64,000 nt of DNA. It comes from Aradus depressus. Lineage: Eukaryota > Arthropoda > Insecta > Hemiptera > Aradidae. The first letter of the stretch is position 1. The number at the start of each line of letters is the position of its first letter. This document shows positions 33,930 to 43,720 of this stretch, one piece after another. A model generated the notes under the pieces. It saw only the letters and a program-made list of their open reading frames with translations, was not told where the DNA came from and did not search any database. The stretch spans positions 14,536,480-14,600,479 of the forward strand of contig OY759218.1 of NCBI GenBank assembly GCA_963662175.1. The letters are read 5' to 3'. The translations under genes were made by a program, and so were the position numbers.

Positions 33930-34325
33930 TTGATAGAAGATTATAGAAGACCTCCTCGTTTTTGGCGAGCAAAATTTTATGAAGAGAGAGCTAAAAATGA
34001 CTTACTAGTGAACCTAAGATCTCAAGAATTAAGCGGACACTACAGAAATATTTTGCGAATGTCTTCCTCAAACTTCGAAAATCTTTTGAACTTGGTAGCA
34101 CCGTCTATTCAAAAAAAGGACAATACGTTCCGAAAGGCTATATCGGTTCAGGATGAGCTCGCTTTAACATTACGGATTTTAGCCACTGGTGATAGTTTTA
34201 CTAGTTTGCAATATTTGTTTAAAATTTCAAAGCAAGCAATCAGCAAATTTGTTCCTGACGTTTGTGAGGCTATTATATCTGCATTAAAAGACAACATAAA
34301 GATAAGTAAAAAAACAATATTACAG
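33930..34325 (+). pseudogene. Harbinger (HARBI1-like) nuclease, N-terminal fragment
   Basis: The frame encodes about 130 residues of the N-terminal region of PIF/Harbinger nucleases: LRSQELSGHYRNILRMSSSNF, FENLLNLVAPSI, DELALTLRILATGDSFTSLQ and FKISKQAISKFV. The DDE catalytic domain that should follow NIKISKK is missing; sequence changes to unrelated DNA near 34325. No stop lies within the aligned part, so loss may be fairly recent. A host-domesticated exon is possible but nothing supports it. Confidence 0.82.
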
Positions 34326-34591
34326 TACAGTTCAATAAGCACTAGACATTTATCGTCCGTCCACTCCATTGCACAATGTTGTTCAAATTACACGAGTGGT
34401 ACACACTATAGACGTTGACTGTTTGCCGTCCACGAACCTACTGCGCTCCCCTTTGAGTTCGGCCAAAAACCGACAGCCATCGGAACACGCTAGAACGTTC
34501 TCGAACGGTTACATGCATGGAGCGCTGAAGCGTATCCACTTGTTACACGCTTGAAGCGCCGATGGTTCGCGAACATAGTGGATACCCGGCT

Positions 34592-35497
34592 TAAGATGCA
34601 ACATTGTGCATCTCAATTTTTATCGAAAATCAACAATGCACATTACTGGATTCACATTTTTACGCCAAATACGATGAAACCATTAAACCGCGTTTAGACG
34701 GTTCAATCTCATGTCGCATTTTGATGGAAGCAATCAAATTGAAACGTGTAAACATCAATTCAATGGAATGGTTCCATGAAATGTCTTATTGAAAAGAAGT
34801 TGAACATGTTTGTTCAATCATGTCCGTTGAAAGAAGGAATTGAACAGTGTAAACAGATATTTCAATGAAGTTGAACATTGAATCAAGCAGAGATTGGCTG
34901 GAAGGTTCCAATGAGCAGGTTCTGTTTTGTTGTTTTGAAAAGTTTGTGAAGTTATTATTATTGTTATACAAGTGAGCTAAATAAAATACGCAAGTCAGAA
35001 AAATCAGGTGCTGGGGCAGACGACATTTATATTCCAAAACTGTTTTGGTTCAAATTAGCAGATCCCTTTTTGAGAAGTGTTACGGTTATGAGAAAGAGCA
35101 AAATTAATTTTAATGATTTAATTTGATTTCTTCCATCAAATTGCGACATTTGACTGAACCGTCTAAACTTTCTTGAGCCATTCAATTTGATTGCTTCCAT
35201 CAAATTGCGACATTAGACTGAACCGTCTAAACGCGGCTTTAGTTTTAGAGTTTCACCACCAGGAGCGTCACTAAAAACATTTTTGCCAACTCTGGGCGTC
35301 TCAAAACGTCAACTTTGTGCATCTCAACGAAATTCCATTAAATGCATAGTTTCTGTTTTGTGACTATTTCTCATGAAAATCAGACTGAAGGTTCTTATTA
35401 TAATGCAATATAAAACTGGTATCAGATTCGGAGATAAGGAGTTTTTTTGCTTCCCTTGTGAATTAACGAAATTTGAAACGCACAATGTTGCATCTTA
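34592..35497. mobile_element. Fold-back element, about 906 bp
   Basis: Termini TAAGATGCAACATTGTGC (34592-34609) and its exact complement (35480-35497). A second inverted pair inside (about 34690-34742 and 35172-35232) shares CGTTTAGACGGTTCA and GATGGAAGCAATCAAATTGA. 35125-35228 holds a partial tandem copy of the right inner arm. No transposase. Confidence 0.78.
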
Positions 35498-35798
35498 GGC
35501 GACGATATGTACATAATTGCAGCCAAGTTATCAGCAAATAAATGTTACCCAATTTCGAGTGTAAGGAACCCAACTTTCAAACCAACTTCTCCAACTAAAA
35601 AATGCTTAATTCTAACAAATACCTGTATGGCTTCATGTTTGTCTGTCCACGAACACTCATCTCGAACATTTTAAATTAATAAAAGTAATGAAAATTAAGT
35701 TTCACTACAGACACATTGCAATATGTAACTAATTTAAAAAGAGAAACACTAAAATGAACGTTTAGTTAAAATGAATTGAACACACAAAAACTATAAAT

Positions 35799-35911
35799 AT
35801 GACTAAAAAAGAAAGTCAAGAAAATGGAATGTCACGAAACAACATGGACGACCTGTCTGTTGGCTTGTCCTTGGGTCCCAAGCTCGACCTTACAGGCAGT
35901 GACTCCCCGCG
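35799..35911 (+). CDS. Orphan coding exon candidate
   Basis: An ATG at 35799 opens a 37-codon frame (MTKKESQENGMSRNNMDDLS...) that ends at a strong CG|GTAAGT donor. If read through, it stops at once (TAA). If spliced to the dystroglycan acceptor at 43486 the frame would be kept, adding a polar N-terminal extension before the signal peptide, and RRP8 would then lie antisense inside the first intron. Evidence is only the ATG, the open frame and the donor. Confidence 0.25.
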
Positions 35912-36059
35912 GTAAGTTTTTTCAACTCAATTCGCGCCACTTTTAAATTATGAGTTGGTCGTTGCTAACACTTGTAATACAAATTTGGTCCTTTTTCTTA
36001 AAACCAATGGTTTAACAGATATTTGTGTTTGAACCTATACAATAGTTAATAAATTTGTT

Positions 36060-36517
36060 TTGACAGATATTTTGGAGAAATTGAAACAAATATGGTAATA
36101 ACAACATTTTGTGCAAGGAAGAGTCATATTATGTTAAAGTTAATAAATCAAGTTGTTTTTGTTATATTTGTTTGGTAATGTGAAATAGTGTTACATATTT
36201 ATATTATATTTCATTTTGTATTAAATTTATATTTATTTCAATTAAACATACAACCAGTTAGCATGTATGATACATATTCTATGTTAATAATCAGAGACTG
36301 AATTTTTTGTGTTACCACTAAAAAAAGTTAATAAATCAAGTCGTTTGTGTTACATTTGTTTTTTAATGTGGAATAGTGTTACATATTTATACAATATTTC
36401 ATTTTGTATTAAACTTTTATTTATTTCATTTAAACATACAACCATTTAGCATGTTTGAGACATATCCTATGTTAATAATCAGAGACTGAATATTTTGTGT
36501 TGAACGGTTTAATAAAG
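36060..36517. repeat. Two tandem units of about 188 bp
   Basis: GTTAATAAATCAAGT starts at 36139 and 36327, with a partial third at 36517. Each unit continues with GAATAGTGTTACATATTTAT-like text and AAACATACAACCA. A relative lies at 32470-32640. Confidence 0.8.
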
Positions 36518-36610
36518 TTAATAGGACTCTAGTAGAGCGGCGAAATGCGCTCTGATAGGAGGCGCTACGACCTCATAGTTGAACCCCGAGGTTGAGTCAA
36601 AAACAACAAT

Positions 36611-39600
36611 TTATCTTTTTTTGTATTGACATGGTAACAATGTAACATTAGGTACTTTTTTTGGTTTTTTGTTAGAAATTTTCTGAAATTCTAGTAAAAG
36701 AAAGTAATCATGTAGTTGGTTCACAGTTTCGTCAGTAAAGCCAAACTTTTTGATCGAGTCCACAAAGTCGTTTAGATTTTCAAATCTACTTTGTAGTTCA
36801 CATATTAACATGCGGCCCCTGAAACGAAGTTTAGTTCAAACGAATTATTAAAAATAGTTAAAAGGAGAACACAATGTATTCTTAAGAATATGTTAATGAA
36901 AGTAGTTGTAATACATACCCAACTTTTAGAACTCTCCTGGCTTCTCTAATAAAATCTGTACAATTTGTGCCCATCAAAGAAAGACAGAAAACTACATAAT
37001 CTACAGATGTAGAGAAAAGTTTAGTGTGAGCCATGTCGCAGGCAGTGACCCTCTCATTCAGAGCAACAAAGTCAAACGAATGAACTCGCACAGCTTTATC
37101 CTCAAATTCTTTTGAAATTAGAGCTTCACCGCATCCAAAATCAGCAATTGTCATAGTTGCATTTTCATTTAGATTCTGGTACCTGAAACAGTTGAAAAAA
37201 TACCAGGTTAGACCTTATTATTCACCAGGTAAGACCTTCGGTAGATGCTATTCTGGTCTTTCGAACTTTTAGCGTGTTTCAATAGCTAATTTTGAAGCAA
37301 GGCCAGCCGGAATATGAGACGAAATTAACAACTTTCTCTAAATCGTCTAAACTTGGTGGTTTAGAAATAATTTAAAAAATATTACAATGTTTCAAACTAA
37401 ACGAAAAACTATTGGCCATTAAAAAAGAAAAAATCGCGGCGATGAGAATTACGAGTGTGTGCTTTTCTTTCTAATTAACTGTGATCTATAGTCCCAGAGA
37501 ACCACCATCAATCACATCGAACTTCGCCGAAGCAGACGGCTATCTTGACCAACATTTGTCAAGCTCAACAAGACTCCTTGTGTACATCCGAGGTAAAATC
37601 AACCATTATGATAAATAGCCTCTTTGATTCAACCAGCTACTCAACATAGTCATGGCCAATATCAATTACAAAATAACTAGAGAAAACTATGCCTTATCAT
37701 ATCCCCAATTACACATTTACAAATCATTCTAGATCGAGGAGACCCTAAAAAGAATTATACTTCTAAAGCATTCAATAAACATGAATTTCATATCTTCACT
37801 CAATACCCTTTCAATAAAGGGGACCTAGATAAATCCCTCCTAGAAATTCGATGTCCTGGCCGAACATGCGGAGTATAGTCCAAAAATTAAATCAAATCTT
37901 AACGAACAAATATATCATTATTCAATAAATAAAATTTAATTTATTGCAACAATCCCTAGAATAAGTCTAGTCAGATTAGAGAATAAAGAAATCATGATTC
38001 GAACCCAATCTATGAGTAACCTAATATTATAATTCCCTCTAATTTAAGTTTTAAAACTATTCATGATGTGAATTTAAAATATCTACCCTTAGACTTAGAA
38101 GAATTTAACTTTAAGATTAATCATAGCTTAGTGTTATACTACCCTCTTAGGTTTTACTCTTTCAGCATATTTTTCCATTGGTAAATGTAGAAAAACAACC
38201 AAGGCCAACCCACAGCCAGAAGCAATACCTCAAGTGAACATGACTCCTCAAGAACAACCTCATTCAACTTTACCAAGCATCTCCCCTCGAATGTTCTCGC
38301 AGGAGCTTCAACCTTAGGAAAGGAGGAGTTACATCCAGCCAACCTCTCTGCCAAGTCAACAGTTCTACATTATCTATATACACCCCCCCACATCTCCAAT
38401 TGGAAAATAAAACTTTTTAAAAAAGCTAACCTCGTATTTGTTTACTTAATTCCAGGGTAGGGTGTATCCTGGTACTCTTTGTGGATAATTAGTGCTTTGC
38501 ATCTTTCGCCTAGCAAGAACTTTGTGGGTTTGTTTTAGGTATGTTCTCACGACCATGACAATTTTTGTTCGATCAAGTATAAGTTGGATTAGGCCCCTCG
38601 AACACGATAACTCCCGATAGAATGAATGTGTCGATACGAAATGTATATGTGTATCCAGAATCACACCCAAGAGACGAATATTCTTCTTCATCCAAATCGG
38701 CCAAAGAGAAGGCCTTTCTTTTATCAATGAAATATTTTTTTCATATTCAGATAATATGATGAGACCTTCAAAGTGATACAAAGATGACCATTCTAACATA
38801 CACGTTATTGCTAACTTTAAAAATCTGTAAAAAGTGGATGCTTTAGTTCCAATAATCTACACTTTTTCTGACATCACAAAACAACTCGCAGAAATTTCAT
38901 TGAATCCTAAGGGTCATGTCCGAGAGTGGTAGTTTGGCAAGGAATGACCCTTTACTAACATGTAGCAATTCATCTCAAAATATAATGAAAATACCTCTGT
39001 TTTAAATATGAAATGATATTGTGGATGGGTGAAGTAGGCCATTGGCTCTCTTGCTGTCGGTAATCTGTGTGGTAATCCTCAAATGCTGACGGATTATTTT
39101 TGAAAAACTCCTGAGCCGTTTTACTGTCCTGTTGGTAAAGTTGATTGTTCAAATATCTAAAAATAAAACAAGTTGGTTAAGGGCTTTCTTTAAAATGCGT
39201 ATCATAGCTTCTACAGGAAGATTTTATATCGCATTCCTTGCATGTGTGGTTAAGGAAATGGAAGAAAAGAACAAGTGGCAAGAAGTCTACAGGTAAAACC
39301 TCTACCAGTGAGCTAAACTGGCCAGGCCTATGGCCATAGGTCTAAAAAAATTGTAGTTTAAAAAACTAAAAAATACGCTTTAATGAGTAGCGCACTAAAA
39401 AGTTGGAAGATCCCATGACCACCTCCCTCCTCCATCATCAGACCCTTCTGATGACAATATGTAACCAAAGGAGTCATTGCGACAAGTCCAACAAGCCCAA
39501 ACTTGATGGGCTTATTGTTAGCTACTGAGAAGCCCCTATGACCACTTCCCTCCTATATCATAGAAGCTCGATGGTTACCTATCATTGTAATGTCACCAGA

Positions 39601-40385
39601 ATTGCATAAGTTTGTGAAGTTTCAAACCGATAGAACAATTAGAAGTGAGTGAAAATTGAGTTGTAAGATTTGCTTACAATGTTAGTTATGCTAAAATTAC
39701 AATGTTAGGAAGTTACAGGTCAACCCAATAAAACCCTGTTAAAAATAACGAACAAAAGATACAAGGGAGAGTTTATGCTATTTGATCACTTGTTCCAACA
39801 GCTGCTCACCAAAACAAGAAAAGTAACAAAAAATATTGTTTATAAAGCCCCGTTCAGATTCCAGACAACAATGTGCAGGACATAATGATACCGCTCTATG
39901 TTATAGTAAATGAGTACTCACATTACAAAAATAAAACAGTACCAGTAATAACAAAATAGATAATAGTAGCCACTCACTTACCTAAATCTACCTCTTTTTA
40001 ATTGCATCAACATTTTACTCCTTAAATACTTAACTGAATGCTTATTTTTGCCAGCACAGATTCCAGACAACAATGTGCAGGACATAATGATACCGCTCTA
40101 TGTTATAGTAAATGAATACTCACATTACAAAAATAAAACAGTACCAGTAATAACAGTAACAAAATAGATAATAGTACCCACTCACCTGAATCTACCTCCT
40201 TTTAATTGCATCAACATTTTACTCCTTAAATTCTTAACTGAATTCTTATTTTTGCCACAACTAACATTTTTTTTTTGTACCTTAATTTCTTTTAATGTTT
40301 TCTGATCAGATTTATTTTTCCGAAATGTTCGATGATTTTTCGTTTTCTGATGCCGAGAAGTTTTTTTCCCAGAAGTGGCATCCAT
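36611..40385 (-). CDS. RRP8: Ribosomal RNA-processing protein 8 (nucleolar methyltransferase)
   Basis: Four exons on the minus strand: 40385-40186, 39156-38995, 37182-36919, 36818-36611 (TAA at 36613-36611), giving 277 residues. Exon 1 is a basic Lys-rich nucleolar-type N-terminus (KKTSRHQKTKNHRTFRKNK). Exon 2 holds NNQLYQQDSKTAQEFFK and YHTDYRQQESQWPTSPI, the RRP8-specific block before the Rossmann fold. Exon 3 carries the SAM-binding motif ADFGCGEALI, the HSFDFVALN strand, VTACDMAHTKL and VFCLSLMGTNCTDFI. Exon 4 begins GRMLICELQSRFEN and ends FLLLEFQKIS. The family methylates adenine N1 in large-subunit rRNA and takes part in rDNA silencing. All borders are GT-AG and phase-compatible. The protein is shorter than vertebrate RRP8 because the N-terminal extension is small. 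Confidence 0.92.
37186..38450 (-). other. RRP8 intron 2, mostly unclassified
   Basis: 37480-38430 has retroelement-like composition but no domain I can name. 38455-38540 is shared with 56241-56325 (GCATCTTTCGCCTAGCAAGA-type text), so it is a dispersed repeat. Confidence 0.45.
38580..38720. repeat. Repeat family B fragment
   Basis: CGAACACGATAACTCCCGAT, then GAATGTGTCGATACGAAATG, as in the longer copies. Confidence 0.7.
39855..40258. repeat. 202-bp tandem duplication overlapping RRP8 exon 1
   Basis: CAGATTCCAGACAACAATG begins at 39855 and 40057. The right unit contains the 3' end of RRP8 exon 1 and its donor; the left unit (39975-40054) is a diverged copy of the same exon end inside intron 1. 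The left copy has altered sequence at the donor. Confidence 0.88.
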
Positions 40386-40939
40386 AGAAATATATTTATA
40401 GTAACAAATTCCCGTATTTAAAATGATTGTTCTGTAAAAGCCCTACAACTGAATCCAATAGGGAAGAGCATTAATGACCGATTGTTGAAAAACATTGAGG
40501 GCGAAAAATTACCATGGTTACCATCGCCCGAGATAAACATTGATATTTGATGGTTTTGATATCGATGTTTCCCTGCCATCGATGGGGCGAAGGTTATTCG
40601 GTTGAAATTTTGTTAATTTTCTCTGAAATTGTAGATAAGAAATATTAATTATGAACATATTAACATACTCTTTATATATTTCATACTTTACTAATTCTTT
40701 TCCGCTTGGAATAATAAAATAAATTATTATAAGTCCATTGAATTGTATGAAGAAGGGGGGCGCGTCTTGTGCACAAATTATCGAGGCTATGTTTATGACA
40801 TGCAAGGGTTCCATGTGACCTATGACATCAGGTAGTCCCACACCATAAGAAACAATATGAGTAAAATTATTATAATAATTAGACAGCCAAATGGCTACTA
40901 CATATCCTCCCCGTGTTGTGTACTTCTTGTTTGCAGATA

Positions 40940-41048
40940 TCCTAAACGAAAGAAAAACGATGGGCGTAACATCTGGAAATCTCAGTGGCCACACAACAAT
41001 TCTTCGCCCTATCCAATTTGGATAAGTAGAATTAAGTTGTTCGCACAT
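40940..41048 (-). pseudogene. DDE transposase C-terminal fragment (Tc1/mariner superfamily type)
   Basis: The minus-strand frame starts QLNSTYPNWIGRRIVVWPLR and FPDVTPIVF, matching the common YPNRWIGR...WPxRSPDLTPLDFF block that carries the third acidic residue region. Only this block is recognisable; the rest of the open frame to 40518 is not. Confidence 0.5.
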
Positions 41049-41059
41049 TGATTGAGAAT

Positions 41060-42405
41060 TGCGATGAGGCAGTATATTTTATGGAAATGCAGCAAAAACA
41101 CATTTAGCCCGCCTGGAGAGGCTTCAGCTCAAAGTTATAAGTTGCTGTTTCGGTGCTATGCTGTCCACACCAAATAACGCTTAACTGGCAGAGGCTAAGG
41201 TGATGCCTCTACATCCAAGACGAAATATGTTGGCTGGTTAAGTTTTGTTCAAAAGACTAAATAAAGAGAATGCTCCAATGATTCCTTCTCTATGCCAACT
41301 GATTTTTCTGGTCAATACTTCACCCTTCTGGCAACACAAACGTCCTCCCATACTAATCCAACAGTTGGTGCGACATAAACATTTGGCTCTGGAAAGCCAT
41401 AGCAAGGATAAAAGTGTGTCATACACATGGGACAGCCGCTTCATAAAGCTAATGTTATAACAGACCTAAGTGATGTGACTCCATACCCTGAGTTCGTCCA
41501 GAGCTGTTTTGAAGCAGGATTTACCCCCGCTGTTACTACCATATACATCGACGGTTCTAAGTCCCAGAGAGGAGTTGGAGCAGCTTTTCTGGACTCCACA
41601 ATGAATATTTAAGGCTAATCCAACTAAATCGCATTTATACAATATTTTCAGCCGAGAGTCTTGCCATTAGAGAGGCTCTCAAGTATCTCTACAGTTGACC
41701 TTTGGAGCATGTCATTATACTATCCGACAGTTTCAGCGTTGTAACTGCTCTCAGAAATCCCTTGAAGATCGACAATCCTCATTTGTTTGAAATCATTCAG
41801 CTTCTGATCTCTAAGTCTAACAATAAGCCCAACACTACCGTTTATCTGATGTGGATCAAGGGTCACAGCAGCAATAATTACAACGATCAAGTTGACAAGC
41901 TGGCCAAGGAGGCGGCCAAGTCAGGGAGCTTCATGGAACCTCAGACGTAAATTCACACATCAATAGAGCATTGATGATGATATGGCAGAGACAGTACGAC
42001 GCATTGAAAGGGAGATTCTTCTCCAGAATCCAGCCTTCTATCCCTTCCAAGCCGTGGTTCCACCACCATCATCCAATCAGACACTTCTTCACTTCCATTT
42101 CCCGCCTTAGATTCAACCACAACCGATTACCTTTCCACCTTAATAAAATCAAAATTTTAGATTATCCTTTTTGTAGCTGCGACGGACTTAGTACAGCTGA
42201 CTCCAATCATGTCTTATTAGCCTGTCCACTAACTGCCCTCCACAGAGACCAGCTATTTCATATTTTAATATCGTGTACCCCTACCAACCGATATCAGACT
42301 CATAATTGGTGGAGTTATCCGAAGTCTCCCGATCAACTATTGGCAAAAAATATCAAGAACTTTATTTCAGAAATATCAATTTTATCAAACATGCAGAAAG
42401 AATAG
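41060..42405 (+). mobile_element. LINE fragment with RNase H, I/LOA-like
   Basis: Broken frames give, in order, the RT C-terminal region (41110-41450), IYIDGSKSQRGVGAAF (RNase H first Asp, near 41550), ESLAIREAL-like text, HVIILSDSFSVVTAL (41702-41950), WIKGHSSNNYNDQVDKLAK, and a knuckle region (41971-42405) with CSCDGLSTADSNHVLLACPL. Stops near 41612 and 41700 separate the blocks. RT palm and upstream parts are absent, so it is 5' truncated and dead. Confidence 0.82.
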
Positions 42406-42419
42406 GGCGACATTATATT

Positions 42420-43485
42420 CAAATACCGAAACTAGCCTCATGTGTATTTTTGTTTCTGATCTTTAGAGAATCTTAAGTTTGGCTAACTCAGTAAACAATA
42501 AATAAACAGTTTATTCAAACCCAATGAATATTTTAACAAAATACTGCGAAAAAAGATTAAAAAAATAAAAAATAACTTTGATCGATCTAGTATTGCATTT
42601 ATATTACATCGATATTTATAGCAGTTTAACAGATAAGATTCTGGCCTGTACTTAAGATATGAATCCTGTTCTTTCTTATTATGTGTTTAAATTTTCTTTT
42701 AAAACTGCATGTGTACTATTTTAATTGTTGACATGCCATTTAATTTTGTCTATATGACTTTCAACCTTTAGGAATGGACCGTAAGTAAATCTCGGAATTT
42801 CAAATTTTATTATTTTGCTTAATGGTTTGTTTACTGTAAAACTTCCTTGTTTATATTTTTTCCTCTCGTTACTTTGTATTTTTTTATGCATATTTTGGAT
42901 AAATATGGCACAGCGTTGCAGAATTTCTGTGCAGTTGTTCATAAATTTCATCTGATAAGTTGTGAATTTTTAATACAAATGTAGTTCAGTTTTTTTTTTG
43001 TTTTTAGTGTGAGATTTAATGTATTATCATTATTTTATTAGAGACCATTCCCTTTTGATTTGATTCAAATGCAGAGATACTTTAAGGACAATTTTTTTCC
43101 GGTCTTATCTGTTTGTATCGCGTTTAATCAGAAAAGATATCAACTTCGTTTTCATTGATTGGAAAGTCTCCATTTGTCGAATAACAAAAATAAGTATGAG
43201 AGTAGAGATTAATTCTTGATTTAATTGTTCTTATAAAATTTAAAAATTCTGTAGAAATCGTTTATAAAAACCGTCATAAGCACAAAACTTCCAATTTGAT
43301 TTTATATCAAAACTTAAGATAATTAATGACTTGAAATCAATAGAATTTTTAAAAGTGCATCTTAGAAGATGTTTAGAGAAAACGTAATTCTAATAACATT
43401 AAAAATGAAACCAAAATGTAATTTTATGTATACTGTTTTCATTTTAACTCAGCTTGAATGATATGTTCATTATTTTTTATTGCAG
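42420..43485. other. AT-rich DNA upstream of the first dystroglycan coding exon seen
   Basis: No exon or clear promoter motif found. The dystroglycan exon at 43486 follows an acceptor, so a 5' non-coding or other exon must lie upstream of it. Confidence 0.45.
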
Positions 43486-43720
43486 GTTTTATTCAGTTCA
43501 TTTTAATTTAACAACGATTATGTCTAAAGAAAAGTTTATACTTCTATTGATTGTGATTTGTATAAAAGAAGTATTTAGTGAAGATGAATTCAAATTGGAC
43601 CTGAAGAAGCAGCCATTGCAGCGACTCTGGGGGATCCCGGACACTACCGCCCAGATCGGGTGTCTCTTTCATTACGAAATACCTAAAAATGCATTTGAGG
43701 GAAACGTTGCCAAATTCGAG
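43486..43720 (+). CDS. Dg: Dystroglycan exon with signal peptide
   Basis: Acceptor TTGCAG ends at 43485. Start ATG at 43520 gives MSKEK followed by a hydrophobic core and EVFSEDEF, where cleavage is likely near FS|ED. Upstream in-frame codons are open to the acceptor, so an in-frame N-terminal extension from an upstream exon cannot be excluded. Confidence 0.85.

Noticed and set aside
39285..39340. tRNA-like A box (TAGCTCACTGGTAGAG on the minus strand)
   Set aside because: No B box or cloverleaf follows. At most a decayed SINE head.
40518..40939. Rest of the 176-codon minus frame
   Set aside because: Only the first ~36 residues match a transposase block. The remainder looks like random translation of AT-rich DNA.
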